64,000 nucleotides of DNA. Source: Nageia nagi. Taxonomy: Eukaryota; Pinophyta. A program made the translations under genes and the position numbers. How positions within the stretch are numbered: position 1 is the first letter of the stretch; every line of letters begins with the position of its first letter. The stretch covers positions 170,500,001 to 170,564,000 of the forward strand of contig JBITNC010000001.1 of NCBI GenBank assembly GCA_050084985.1. Reading direction: 5' to 3'. The notes below the pieces were generated by a model. The model was not told the origin of the DNA and did no database searches. It saw only the letters and a list, made by a program, of their open reading frames with translations. Shown piece after piece: positions 11,823 to 23,023 of this stretch.

Positions 11823-12492
11823 TCATACCATAAAAAAAAATCATGAGGGCCACAAACAAAAAATAGTCCGATTCCAACAGGTCTTGAACACACCATTGGG
11901 AGGAGGGTTTGACCTCAATAATGTTTTTTTTTAAAAGGAGGGCAGCCATCCATGCCACGATGCAGGTAGAATAGGAAAAAAAACAACAATGATTATGCAA
12001 ATTTCAAAAAATTGGTCAAACCATTTATAAAAAATACTTCAACTCTTAATTTTTAGTTTTTTTGTGTTTTTTTTAATGCACATAGATTATATAATTTTCC
12101 AAATATATTGGAAAAAAAAAATTTCTCTTCTTATTTTTTTATTTAAAAAAAAAAAAACTTATAATTGCACATAGTAAAAATTTGTAATTTTTATTATGTT
12201 ACTTCAAAAAAAAATTGCAAATAACAAAATATTGATTGAAACAAAAAATGCAATTTTGTATATACTAACCCCTTTTTTTAAAAAAAAAATTAGTGATATG
12301 CTAAGCAAAAAAAATTGCAAAAAAAAAGGTTAGTAAAAAAAATTAATCTTCACAAATTATGTTAGTATCCTAATGAAATAATTCACAAAATAACCAAGAA
12401 AGGAGGATTTTATACCTTCTCTTAGTTTTACCCCAACAATGTAGAGTAGGATGGGGAATGAAGGTCACCAAGAAGAAGAGTTTCCACACCTC

Positions 12493-12504
12493 GCTCTGAT
12501 ACCA
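12493..12504 (-). other. Copia-A primer binding site
   Basis: Minus strand reads TGGTATCAGAGC, a perfect match to the initiator tRNA-Met priming site, two bases from the LTR end. Confidence 0.85.
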
Positions 12505-12506
12505 AT

Positions 12507-13005
12507 TGAGAGAATTGAACTATAACATGAACAACTCTTATCTCCCAAGATCACATGAAAACTCACAAACACAACTAACAAACTCATAAAGCAATCTCAC
12601 AATGTAACACAATATGTAAGTGGTTCCTCCAACTATGAGTACATCCGCTAACTAGATTTTTACTTCAATCATAAATACAACTCTCTTACAATCCTTCTAA
12701 TCTCAACTCCTAAGTACTATCCTATAACATAACTTTACTCTACAAATTAGTGTGTGATCACAAAGAGGGAGCCTTCTATTTATAGGCCAAAATCCCTCTT
12801 TGGATCACCCTTTTATCCAATGTACAAAAGTATGACATGCACATCTTTTTACCCAAGGGGCATGCTTATGACATGGAGTGTAGGATAAGTTACATTATCA
12901 TATTTACTTAAATACTTAAGGTATAAAATGATACCTTAAGTATTAGTGAACTTACATAGAATATTATTACATAACCTTTACAATAATGCATTATACATTC
13001 CAACA
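12507..13005 (-). repeat. Copia-A 5' LTR
   Basis: 499 bp, TGTTGGAATG...TTCTCTCA on the minus strand. The same family as the Copia-B 3' LTR (22389-22894) and related to two solo LTRs further on (56760-57242 and 60809-61369). Confidence 0.9.
12775..12784 (-). promoter_or_regulatory. TATA box of the Copia-A LTR promoter
   Basis: Minus strand CCTATAAATAGAAGG, a canonical plant TATA box inside the LTR. The identical motif is in the Copia-B LTR at 22609-22622, and CTATAAATAGAGGG in both solo LTRs. Confidence 0.7.
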
Positions 13006-13010
13006 CCCCT
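13006..13010. repeat. Target-site duplication of Copia-A, right copy
   Basis: CCCCT, identical to 5311-5315. Confidence 0.85.
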
Positions 13011-13827
13011 AACCCACATTTCCTATCAAGGAGATTAGATACCTGACATGCAACCTAGAAGGCCTATTACAAACTATATTGGAACTTGGAAAAGTTGGAT
13101 GTTGCATGTTGAGCATGGATGACCTATTGCATCTTGTGTCTAGCATTGAGAAGGCTTGGTACCTCATGTTGGGACTTAAGGAGGATTACCACCTAATGTT
13201 GGACTCAGGGAGACCTCACCTCACATGGGAGGTCGAGGGATTCTTTATATGATGATGGGTATGGAGTATTTTGGGCACTCCATGATGGAATTAATGAGGC
13301 TTGGGTATCCAATGTTTATATTAATAGAGTGTTGGTTTCCCATGTTGGATCTAGAAAGTGTTTGACACTTGAAATTAGGCTGGGAGATAGCTTGGCATCT
13401 CACATTGAAATATAGAGGATTTCTAGACCTCACATTGGCAATTAGGAGAGTTTGGGACCCCACATTGAGCTTGGGGAAGGTTTGGATTCAGCTATGGAGT
13501 ATAAGCTTTACTTGTTTATACTCACCTAAGATTTACTTGAGGTTTTTGCAGGTACATTCTCATAGAGACATACATACACCTCCATGTTTGCTAAGAATAA
13601 TCATGGAGTAGTTGTTGAAGAGTGATAGTTGCAGTATATTAGACTTTTTGCATGCATTATGGATGCAACTTCAACATTTCATATAAGGCCTACATCATGG
13701 AGGGGATATATTGAAGCATTCCACTTTGGCATATTACAGTCTACAAGGTTAAAGGATTCCTGGAAGAAAATATGTTGTAGTTTTCCATCATTGCTTGAGG
13801 GCAAGCACTTTGATAGGGGAGGCTTTA
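13011..13827 (+). other. Gypsy element 3' interior: degenerate repeats and polypurine tract
   Basis: Where a polymerase gene would be expected there is instead a series of diverged 35-40-bp units (about 13080-13490) with cores such as CTCATGTTGG and CCCACATTG, echoing those in the LTR. The end reads CTTGAGGGCAAGCACTTTGATAGGGGAGG (13794-13822), like the sequence before the 3' LTR of plant gypsy elements, with purine tract at about 13815-13822. Small open frames here are not convincing genes. Confidence 0.65.
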
Positions 13828-14836
13828 TGAATTCCCCCTTGCATTAATATAATTAATTATAGAATCCAAGGGATTCCCATTAGTATTATATTTTATTATT
13901 GCATGGTACTTTAAGTTTACTTGGGATAAAATACTTAATGGGTCATTGGACCCCACTATGAGCCCCAAGTGGGACATCTCCCTCCCAAGCATAGATTAGG
14001 TGTTAAATTTTACTTGGAGATCCTAATAATGATTATAAAAATCCCAAGGTTTATTTAGTACTTAGGTGGATGGATGAGCACTTATGTACATGCGCCAGCC
14101 TTGGGGAGACTCTAGACACCCACGTTATCCCATTATGACACCTAGCCCCCATACATGGCTCCTATACCCACATTGGACATGCATGGAACTTCAAAACCCC
14201 ACATTGGTATTTATAGCCCTTGGGTATGCACATTGGGCATAACTAACCCTTAAGCACCCATGTTGCACATTTTGGACCCCTAGGAGGTTAACATTAAAGT
14301 AAAGGAGCAAGGTCATGACTCCTAGGCGAGATTCAAATCTAGTAAAGCATTCTAAAAGGTATTGGAGCCTCATGGTTATATATACTTGATTATTATTATT
14401 ACTTGATACCATCTAGAGGACATAAGTCTTAAAGATGCTAAGCAAACCCCTAGGTGTAGCATCTAGGAGGATTAATAGATTGAGGGATCCTGTTAGTCTA
14501 TGACACTAGTGTAGCACCCTTGCCCATCTAGTAGTATTTTCAGGTTATGCTTCTACCTTCAATGGTTTCTAGGATCAAAGGAGGGCTCCTTTGATGGAGA
14601 GGATTTAGATTATGAGGAAGCAAGACTGTCCCATCTATCCATCCAGCTTGAGAACATTATTATGCCCTAGTTTTCTCCTTAGAGGCTAATGTCTAGCTCT
14701 AGAAGCTTGGTATTATATCATTATTCATTTCATATCAACCATTCAATCTCCAATTTTTACAATGTTGAGTTATCTTTACATGTATGCGATTGTATGAATC
14801 ATATATTGGCATTTTTTAATGTTGTATATTGCTATA
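13828..14836 (+). repeat. Gypsy element 3' LTR, first part
   Basis: Starts TGAATTCCCCCTTGC and matches 2005-about 3070. Interrupted by Copia-B; the last part is at 22900-22988. Confidence 0.8.
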
Positions 14837-15065
14837 TTGCTATAGGATAGAAGTGTAGGAGTTAAGATTAGGATAATTGTAAGAGTTGTATTTATGATTG
14901 AAGTAAAGATCTAGTTAATGGATGTACTCCTAGTTGGAGGAACCACTTTACATCTTGAGTTACTTTGTAAGATTGTCTTGTTTGTGAGTTTGTTAGATGT
15001 GAATTGAGAGCTTTCATATGATCTTGGTAGTTTAGGATTGTTCTTGTTATAGTTCAATTCTTTCA
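14837..15065 (+). repeat. Copia-B 5' LTR, truncated
   Basis: Matches the last 229 bases or so of the 3' LTR (from GCTATAGGATAGAAG, 22666) and ends TTCTTTCA. The promoter-bearing half is missing. Confidence 0.85.
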
Positions 15066-15067
15066 TT

Positions 15068-15079
15068 TGGTATCAGAGC
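15068..15079 (+). other. Copia-B primer binding site
   Basis: TGGTATCAGAGC, perfect, two bases after the LTR. Confidence 0.88.
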
Positions 15080-16929
15080 TTGGTGTGGGAGCTCTTCTTC
15101 AACATTGTTGTGTGAAGGTTCATCTCACTCCTCCCTCTAACTACTTTTGTGAGGTAAAAGGTTTGAAGGTATAATATTTGTTTTAAGGTTGTTTTTTTGT
15201 TTCTTATAATGTGTTACTAACATTGTTATAAGTTGCAATGTTGGTAGAAAATTTACTTACATATTATTGCTATATTATTACTAACACTATTTTGTTATTT
15301 GTAATTTTTTTTGAAATACTATAATTTTTACACTAAAATTTGTTAAAAATATAAGGGGAGGTAATTACTTTTTTCTTCTTCTACAAAAATTACCATTTTT
15401 TTTCAAAAACAAATATTTGCATTTCAATCAAAATGGTTTATTTTAAAACAAGAGACCTTTATTTTTATATGAGTATATTTTTTTTTTCTAAATTAGATAT
15501 TTTGTTTCAAAAAGATAGGCTCTCATTAAAAAAAAAAAAAGCAAATGAAAAATTTATTTTTATTAAAAAAATAAAGAATTTTTTTTTGTTCAAAAATATA
15601 TCTAATGTTATGAAGTTTTTTTTTTCATAAATGCAAAATTAAAACTACTTTGCTGTTACAAAATAGAGGTGACAAACTTTGTCACACACACCCAAAAATA
15701 ATTCAACATTTTGAAATTTTACCACCACACAAAATGGGCTAACAGCTAACATAGCCACATAGAGTAACAAACTGTGATTTTTTTTACCCCAACATTGGAG
15801 CAATATTTTCTTCCCTACACTTTATATCAGAGAGCATGATTGTATTTTTTTTCTTTTGTGCCCTTTATGTGCTGACCTGTTTCTCTAGTTTACAAGAATT
15901 ATCTGATCTAAGACTTGTGGCCTTGCCCTTTTTGCAAAGTGACTAGCCCCACAATTTTGCCCCTTTGCCAAACCCTCAGCTCCTCCTTCGCTACTATTTC
16001 TTCTCTTGCAATTTTTTTACCTCACGGCCCATTCAACCCACCTTTCTATGAAAATTTAATAAAGTTTTTTTTTTCTCTTTTTTTCTTTTTTCTTGATAAG
16101 CTATATAGTTTAATTAGTCTAAGTGTCCAATGAGTTTTTAATTAGTCTATAAAAACATCATCTATTCAATAAATTGAAACCTAAGTGTCCAATGAGTTTT
16201 TAATTAGTCTAACTTAGAGTAAGAGTTCAAATTAGCATTAAATATGCATTCACTAGGAGTATGGGTCTCCACTTTACATTTAATTTTTGCAGACTTGATA
16301 GGTATTGAATTTTTTTTTAAGTGGCATTAAAAGGGGAAAGGTTATTTTTTACTCCTTAAAATTATTTCAATGGCAAAAATATTAATTTTTTTACTTAGTT
16401 TAAATTACTTTTGCCTTTGAAGTTGCAAGATAATGTTTTTTGGAAATTTATACATAAGCATTATTTTTTTTAAGAATGGAGGAATATTTATATCAAAAAG
16501 TAATTTTTTAATACTTTAATCAAATTGCAATTTTTTTTACTTACTTTGGTAAAAATTCAATTTTTAGTACTTATTGCAATTGAGATAATAGTGCAAAGAT
16601 TTTAGCATTGTTCCTTAGTCAAATTTCTTAAGTATTGATTGAAGGGAAAGCATCTTACTTAAGATCATTTTTAAGTAAAAAGGAAGAAATTTTTTATGAA
16701 TATTTTACTTAAAATATTTTTTTTAGATCCTTTATTCTAGTTATGTAATGATGCATGTTTATTACTTAGAATATTTTATGCCTCTCTAAGTATTTATTGA
16801 TAAATTCTTTATGCAAAGTTATGTTTGGACTTATGCAAAATAAGGAATGATGTAAAGATGTCTTTTAGGGGTTGGCAAATAAAACCCATTGGACATTTAG
16901 GTTTCAATTTATTAAATAGATGATGTTTT
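15080..16929. other. Copia-B leader, noncoding
   Basis: AT-rich with long T and A runs and no gene. The short open frames (15433-15630, 15915-16133) are low-complexity. The region has a direct repeat of AAGTGTCCAATGAGTTTTTAATTAGTCTA at about 16112 and 16182, and is homologous in position to 10621-12492. Confidence 0.6.
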
Positions 16930-17460
16930 TTACTTATGCTCTTTTATTTCATATTTTGCACCTTGATTTATTTGCTTATGCAAACAAAAATGCAAATATT
17001 GATATGAGTAACCCCCTAAAATGAACACATCTGCACGTACATTCCACAACATGACTTGTTTGGAAAGCCATGAGGTGAGGATAAGCAGATTGGAGCCTTT
17101 AAGTTTGAAGATCCAATTGGTGAAAGGTCCGTACTGCTTATATGCTCCTAAGTCCTCTGTTGGTTTGGACATAACTCTATTAGGTGGATAGGTATATGTG
17201 TAATGATACCACATGTTGGCACATCCATTTAGGGATTATCCTGATAACATAGGATGAAAACTTGAAACCTAATCAAGATTAATAATTTGACCGATTCAAT
17301 AAACATTGAAACCTTGAAAAATAGCTAATACTTCTTGTGAGAGTATATTGCTACCTAAGGGAAACTAGTTGAGAATTGGTAGGACCTAGGCTCCTCTTGT
17401 ATGGGCATCCAGGTGAAGGCCTAATTTTAGATTAAAAAAATAAGCCTCAATAATATCACT
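16930..17460 (-). pseudogene. Conserved antisense reading frame in the Copia-B leader
   Basis: The last 94 codons (17214-16930) are open: start MWYHYTYTYPPNRVMS, then FTNWIFKLKGSN and KQVMLWNVRADVFILGGYS. Upstream the same frame continues, with stops, through WMPIQEEPRSYQFSTS. Copia-A encodes the same sequence antisense at 10085-10620. The most conserved pieces are MWYHYT, TSWL-KQVML-NV-ADVFI and the N-terminal WMP-QEE. I do not recognise the family. Its position in a retroelement leader, opposite to gag, resembles transposon-carried antisense or captured genes. Confidence 0.5.
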
Positions 17461-17689
17461 CTACATCTACAATTCTTGAGATGAGAAATGTATTTGGTTA
17501 CATGGGTGATTATTTGAATTATAAAACATTTGCACTTGTAAATCAAATCAAGCATGTCTTTAGTGTTAAAAGTAACATGTATTATTTACTTGGTTAAAAC
17601 TTAACATTTAATGTTGTTTATTGAAACCATATACTTATTATTTCATATTCTTATGTAGTAAATGAAATAATCTTTTTTACCCAAATACA

Positions 17690-18637
17690 TTCTTGATGGT
17701 TACAACTATAGGATTTAAGAACTTCAAATGAGAGCTAAATTGTAGGCAAGAAAGCTTTGGAAAATAGTGAATAAGAACCTTGTACATCCTACAGATAAGA
17801 AGGCATTAGAGGCTTACAACATGAAGAATGAATTAGCAACTTCCATGATTTACTATGCAATTTCAGATGATGTGCTCCTAATGATATCCTCTTCAACCTC
17901 AACAATGGGATAAGTTACAGCAAATCTACCTTGATTCAAAATTTTTAAGAAGGTTTACCATTCTTTAAAAGTTTCTTCAATCTCATTAAGAGAAAGATGA
18001 AAATTTGACTATTTATTTGAATAAAATCATTGACCTAAGGACCTAACTTATTGCTTGTAGGTGCAATTGGATCAATGATGAGTTCATAGTCTTCATCATT
18101 TTTCAAAGCATCTCTTCAAAGTTTAAAAAATTTGTAACAGTTATGAAAATAAGGCTTGATGATGATGAATAAGTCATCTCCCTTGAGAGTCTATCTAGGC
18201 ACCTATTGAGACATGAGAAAACCCTTAACAATAACATGTTGATTTTTTCTCCTAAGGATAATAATGTTGCTCTTGATGCAACCAAAACTCCTTTCAAGAA
18301 GAAGTTCAACCATAAAAAGAAATCTTACTCTTATTCCTCCCAAAGATTTGAGAAAAGAGGTAATGGCTACAACAGCAATAGGAATAACAAAAACCATAGC
18401 AATAGGAATAATGGCAATAATAATCATTTCAAGTAAAGAGATGAAAAAGGTAAAGCAAACACTCCTTATCATAAGAAAAAGTTTAACAACAATTATAACT
18501 ATTATGGCATTCAAGGTCATAAAGAAGTTGATTGTTACAAAAAAAAAAAAGAGAAAAAATACAAAGGCAATGAAAATGTAAAGAACTACAAAGGAAAGAA
18601 AAATACTCATGCTGGTCTTATTGTAGCACTCTACTCC
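17690..18637 (+). pseudogene. Copia-B gag remnant
   Basis: Gag pieces include NKNLVHPTDKKALEAYNMKN (about 17773-17832) and DDVLLMISSS. These are followed by an Asn-rich basic tail (18350-18435) and a zinc-knuckle-like YNYYGIQGHKEVDCYKK (about 18490-18540), in which the first two Cys are Tyr. Gag forms the cytoplasmic particle. Several stops and frame changes (for example around 17905-17950) inactivate it. Confidence 0.7.
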
Positions 18638-19040
18638 ATGTCTTGCATTTTTTCTTCTGAATGGATTGTTAACTCTAGTTGCACTAATCACTTATGCTTT
18701 GAAAAGAAAAAGTTTAAGAACTTTCACAAGTATAATAAAGATGCAGTTGTGATAGGTGATAACTCTACCCTTGAAATCCAAGGAATTGGGAGTTTGCTAA
18801 TTCACGAAAAGGTTCTTGAAAATATTCTCTATGTTCCTAAGTTAAAGATAAACATTCTCTATATGATCCAAGTTTCTATAAAAAGGTATTATTTTAATTT
18901 TGACTCTCAATCTTGGTGCATTAAGAAAGGACTTACCACTTTGGTTAAAGGATCTATGAAAGATAACCTCTACATTATGGATCAAGTACCATCAAAGATG
19001 TGTCTTGTTTTTAATGTGTGTTTTAAAGGTAATCTTTAGC
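18638..19040 (+). pseudogene. Copia-B protease domain
   Basis: A 133-codon open segment. EWIVNSSCTNHLCFEKKKF corresponds to the active-site region where working copia proteases have a DSG or DSGC core; here it is N-S-S, so the catalytic Asp is lost. GDNSTLEIQGIGS and LYVPKLKINILYM match the rest of the fold. It ends at a TAG before integrase. Confidence 0.75.
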
Positions 19041-19990
19041 ATCATCATTAGGGAACCTTAACCATAAAAGTATTTAAGTCATGAAAGAATAAGAACTTAT
19101 GGAAGGTTTACCTTCAATTTCTCCTTTGATTGGTCTATGCGAGAAGTGCATTTTTGGTAAGATGCATAGATAAAAGTTTGAAAAATAATAAGGAAATAAG
19201 AGCATCTCAACTTTTTCAACTTATGCATTCAAATTTGATGGATCTATTTTAGACTAATTCGCTTGGAAGAGCATCTTACATCTTGACCTTCATTGATGAA
19301 TTTAGTAAAATGACCTTTGGGTATCTACTTGAGCACAAGGATCAAACTTTTGAGAGTTTTAAGGTTTTTAAGGCCTTTATTGAGAATAAAACTAATCTTA
19401 AATCAAAATGTTAAGATCAAATAATGAAAGAGAATATAATATCAATGAGTTCAATGACTATTATGCTAAGTATGGAATTAAGAGGTAGTTTACAATTCCA
19501 TACACTCCTCAATAGAATGGTGTTGTCGAAAGGAAAAATAAAATAATTATGGAAATGGCTATAAGCATGTTGGGTAATCTTCTTAACTTCTTATGGGAGA
19601 TGTTATGAGCACTGTTATTTACATCTTGAATAGGTGTTCCACAAAAGTAATTCAAAGTAAAACTCCTTTTGAGGTATGGTTAAGAAGAAAACCTAACATT
19701 TCTCACCTTAAGGTGTTTGGTTGTGAAGCATTCTCCTACATTGTTTCTGAGAAAAGGAAGAAGTTGGATAAAAAAACTAAAAAATACATCTTTATGGGTT
19801 ATGATAGTTAGCATAAAGGCTATAAGCTTTACTCTTCAATCTACAAAGTAGTATTCATTTCAATGGATGTAAAGTTCAATGAGGATGTTGATAATCTAAA
19901 GGACTCTTCAATTGCTCCTAGTTGGTTGGATATTGATATAAATAAGTCACCTCAAGAACAAAATTCTCCAATATAAAGGGTAATAAAGAG
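19041..19990 (+). pseudogene. Copia-B integrase domain, broken
   Basis: Recognisable in pieces: ILTFIDEFSKMTFGYLLEH (about 19290-19345, first catalytic Asp region), QQNGVVER-type region with stops near 19510-19535, and the 72-codon open stretch 19593-19811 with NRCSTKVIQSKTPFEVW and HLKVFGCEAFSYI, typical of the end of the copia integrase core. Stops and frameshifts abound. Integrase inserts the cDNA into the nuclear genome. Confidence 0.75.
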
Positions 19991-20039
19991 CATGAACTTG
20001 AACAAATCCTTAATTACCAATATTGATAACAAGCATGAG

Positions 20040-21584
20040 CCCTCAACCTTGAAAGAAGCTTCTAAGCATGAGTGCTAGATGGAAGCCATGAAAATAGAGT
20101 ATGAGATGCTTATGAAAAATAAAACTTGAGACTTGGTTCTTTATCCCAATGAAAAGAATGTGATTGGCAATAAGTGAATCTATAAGGTCAAATTAAATTC
20201 AATAGGAGAGATTGAAAAATACAAGGCAAGGTTAGTGGCTAAAGGTTTTGCTCAAAAATACGATGTAGATTATGAGAAAACCTTTGGTCCCATGGCAAAG
20301 ATGCTTACTATGAGGGTAATTCTTGCTCTTTCTACAGCTCAAAGATAGAAATTTTTTCAACTTGATGTTAAGATTGCATTTCTCAATGGTGACTTAGATG
20401 TGGAAATCTTTATGAATTAACCAGAAGGATTTATTATGGAAGAAAAAGATTCCTTTATGTGTAAGCTAAAGAAGTCTTTGTATGGACTTAAGCAAGCACC
20501 TTAAGCCTAGTACAGAAAGATTTTAGGGTACTTTACAGACATTGGATTCTCTAAGTGTTTTTTTGATTTCAATCTATATGTGCTCAATCAAAGAAAAGAT
20601 GTGGTTTTGATTCTTGTTTATATGGATATCTTTTGATTGCTAGAAATAATGATGAAATTATTCAAGAGTGCATATCCAAACTTAAAGCAATGTTTGAAAT
20701 AATTGATCTTAGTCTCTCACACTTCTATATTAGAATGCAAGTGTATCAATACAAGGATTGTACTTACCTAAATCAATCTAAGTATATACCAGACATCTTA
20801 CAAAAATTTAGAATGGAGAAGTGTAGATATGTTGCAATCCCAATCTCTCCTAGAATCACTATTTCTCTAAGTTCCAACTCTCAGTTAGATGATGCTACAG
20901 GTTACAGGTAATTAATTGGTAGTCTTTTGTATTTGACTATATCCAAACTAGATATTATCTTTGTAGTGAATCTGATGGCATGATTCATGCAGAAACCTTA
21001 TGTTGACCACCTTAATATTGTTAAGCAAATCTTAAGGTATGTTGTAAGGACTAAGGAGCTTGCTCTCAAGTATTTCAAGTCACCCTCGTTTGTTCTCTTT
21101 GAATTCTTATATTCTAAATATGAGGGAGATAGAGATGATAGGAAGTCAACCTTTGCATATGTGTTTAGCATTGGTTCACGTGCTATCTCTTGAGCTTTCA
21201 AGAAGCAACTTATTATTTCTCTTTCCATCATAGAAGTTGAATATGCTGCCATGTTTGTTGTAGCCTAAGAAGCCATTTGGCTAAGGCATATTTTAAAATA
21301 AATTAGGTATGAGCAAGGTGGATCATCTTTGATCTCTTCATATTATCAATCAACTATTTCTTTGGTTAAGAATCCTATGTTCCATCAGAGAATAAAATAT
21401 GTATAAATACATGACCATTTTATCAGGGAGAAGGTTCTTGATGACATCATACACCTAAAGTATTGTCCATCCACCATGAACTCTATTGATTTATTCACTA
21501 AGCCCCTCTCAAAAGCTCAGTTCTATAAGCTCAAGGATGCTATCGAGTTGGTAAAATTGCCCTCAAGAGGGAGTGAAGTTTGAA
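20040..21584 (+). pseudogene. Copia-B reverse transcriptase and RNase H
   Basis: Starts near AMKIEYEMLMKN (20085), with KARLVAKGFAQKYDVDYEKTF-type sequence around 20220-20285. The catalytic YxDD box at about 20615-20632 is frameshifted (YMD then a lost base). An open 92-codon stretch (20633-20911) follows with IIQECISKLKAMFEIIDL. RNase H is visible at 20987-21193 and 21220-21584, ending KLPSRGSEV as in Copia-A. Inactive. Confidence 0.82.
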
Positions 21585-21725
21585 TTCTTATGTCGAATTC
21601 ATATTTATGATGACAACTTCACCCTTAAGAGGATTTTGTGTTGTATAGTGTTGATTTTATTATACACCTTCATGGTTAGTTTGCTCTATGTGAGGAGCTT
21701 ATTGTACAAATTGATCAATCTTGCA

Positions 21726-21925
21726 TTGTTTAGTTATCCATGTGAGAAGAACTCTTATGTGTCTTTTGGCACTGTTCAGTTATCCATATGTGAGGAACTT
21801 GTATGTGCATACTCTATTTTTTAGTCAATATAGCACTATTTAGTTATCCATATGTGAGGAACTATTTTGTCTTTTGATACTATTTAGTTATCCATATGTG
21901 AGGAACTCGTATGTGCATGTTCTAT
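21726..21925 (+). repeat. Tandem repeat in the Copia-B 3' noncoding region
   Basis: Four diverged units of about 50-60 bp with the core AGTTATCCATATGTGAGGAACT (first at about 21731). Related units are in Copia-A near 5700-5790. Confidence 0.75.
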
Positions 21926-22378
21926 TTTGTAATGATAATAAACACATATTTTATATACAGTAGGTAACTATGAGTTTTTGGTATGGCATCTTCGTGATGA
22001 CCTATAGTGCACCATTGATTAGTTCATGATGGCATTTGTGTGATACATCTTTTCATGTTGATATGAATATGTTACATCTAACTAATTTTGTTATTTGAGC
22101 TACTTATGACTTGTAGGTTCTTTTGAGATTACGGGTTACTTACCTCAGGTATGCAGGCTCTTGAAGACTCTTCATGACTTCTAATTGGATGACTACTTCA
22201 TGTACATTGAAATCAATTATGGTTAATGATTGTATTTGAAAAATTAGTGAGTCTCAAACTAGATCTTTCTTACTTTACAAATATGTAAAAAGTTATCATC
22301 TCCATTGTATCTGTTTGAAGGAGAACTCTCTTACTTCTCTTCTTCTTCTCTCTTACTCACTCTATCCCAATATTGCAT

Positions 22379-22388
22379 TAAGGGGGAG
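22379..22388 (+). other. Copia-B polypurine tract
   Basis: AAAGGGGGAG-like purine run (taagggggag) abutting the TG of the 3' LTR. Confidence 0.8.
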
Positions 22389-22894
22389 TGTTGGAATGTA
22401 TAATGCATTATTGTAAAGGTTTGTATTAAATCTTCTATGTAAATTCACTAATACTTGAGGGTATTATTTGATACCTTAAGTATTTAAGTGAATATGATAA
22501 TGTAACTTGTCCTACATTCCATGTCATGAGCATGCCCCTTGGGTAAAAGGATGTGCATGTCATGCTTTTGTACATTGGATAAAAGGGTGATCCAAAGAGG
22601 AATTTTTGCCTATAAATAGAAGGCTCCCTCTTTGTGATCACACACCAATTGTGGAGTAAATTTATGCTATAGGATAGAAGTGTAGGAGTTAAGATTAGAA
22701 GAATTGTAAGAGAGTTGTATTTGTGATTGAAGTAAAGATCTAGTTAGTGGATGTACTTCTAGTTGGAGGAACCACTTTACATATTGAGTTACTTTGTTAT
22801 TTATCTTGTTTGTGAGTTTTTTTAGATGTGAATTGAGAGCTTTCATGTGATCTTGGTAGTTTAGAATTATTCTTGTTATAGTTCAATTCTTTCA
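22389..22894 (+). repeat. Copia-B 3' LTR
   Basis: 506 bp, TGTTGGAATG...TTCTTTCA. TATA box at 22611-22618. Confidence 0.9.
22611..22618 (+). promoter_or_regulatory. TATA box in the Copia-B LTR
   Basis: TATAAATA in the context GCCTATAAATAGAAGGC, the promoter core shared by all four LTRs of this group in the window. Confidence 0.65.
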
Positions 22895-22899
22895 CTATA

Positions 22900-22988
22900 T
22901 ACTTAATTCGGATGCCCTATACCAGATGTTAGTGTTTACTTGGTTAAATTTGCTAATTTGCACTTGAGTTTATAATTGGATCTTTGCA
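22900..22988 (+). repeat. Gypsy element 3' LTR, last part
   Basis: Matches 3118-3211 (TACTTGGTTAAATTTGCTAATTT). Ends TTTGCA. Confidence 0.75.
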
Positions 22989-23023
22989 TGTTGTAATATC
23001 CTCATAAATAAGAAGATACAACA
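22989..23023. repeat. 35-bp inverted-repeat insert at the gypsy/LINE junction
   Basis: TGTTGTA at the left and TACAACA at the right form a perfect 7-bp inverted repeat. It lies between the gypsy LTR end and the resumed LINE-1, next to the direct repeat atattatcatg. Confidence 0.55.

Larger units (their letters stand above)
10621..12492. other. Copia-A leader, noncoding
   Basis: AT-rich stretch with homopolymer runs between primer site and the antisense frame. It corresponds to 15080-16930 of Copia-B, but Copia-A additionally holds a minisatellite (11550-11690) and a tRNA-Met-like sequence (11727-11822). The region 10740-11000 has diverged iterations of TTTAAGTA-TAAGCAT. Confidence 0.6.
5316..13005 (-). 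mobile_element. Copia-A, Ty1/copia retrotransposon (minus strand)
   Basis: Ends are defined by 5'-TGTTGGAATG at 13005 (minus) and TTCTCTCA ending at 5316, flanked by CCCCT duplications. Domain order on the minus strand is gag, protease, integrase, reverse transcriptase, RNase H, which defines Ty1/copia. The 5' LTR is complete; the 3' LTR is cut down to 175 bp by an internal deletion that also removed the polypurine tract. A leader of about 2.6 kb separates primer site and gag and holds an antisense reading frame, a minisatellite and a tRNA-Met-like insert. It is closely related to Copia-B in the opposite orientation. Confidence 0.9.
14837..22894 (+). mobile_element. Copia-B, Ty1/copia retrotransposon (plus strand)
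   Basis: The gag-protease-integrase-reverse transcriptase-RNase H order, a perfect initiator tRNA-Met primer site and a 506-bp 3' LTR define it. The 5' LTR lacks its first half. CTATA occurs at 14832-14836 and 22895-22899 and may be the target duplication, though the 5' LTR truncation makes this tentative. All coding domains carry stops or frameshifts. It lies in the 3' LTR of the gypsy element. Confidence 0.88.
2005..22988 (+). mobile_element. Gypsy-type LTR element with gag-protease only, hosting two copia elements
   Basis: Two LTRs of about 1.1-1.2 kb (2005-3211; 13828-14836 plus 22900-22988) share long matches, including the TGA-rich start with CCCCCTTGCATTAATATAAT. A tRNA-iMet-like primer site follows the 5' LTR and a purine tract precedes the 3' LTR. 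After removing Copia-A and Copia-B the element is about 5.3 kb, with about 2.9 kb interior. That interior encodes gag and an aspartic protease but no reverse transcriptase, RNase H or integrase, so it would depend on proteins supplied in trans. This matches the concept of TR-GAG non-autonomous elements. An 11-bp repeat (atattatcatg) lies at 1994-2004 and 23023-23033. Confidence 0.8.

Noticed and set aside
18203-18691. 162-codon minus-strand hydrophobic frame
   Set aside because: Antisense of the Asn/Lys-rich gag tail of Copia-B; the equivalent shadow occurs in Copia-A at 9032-9430.
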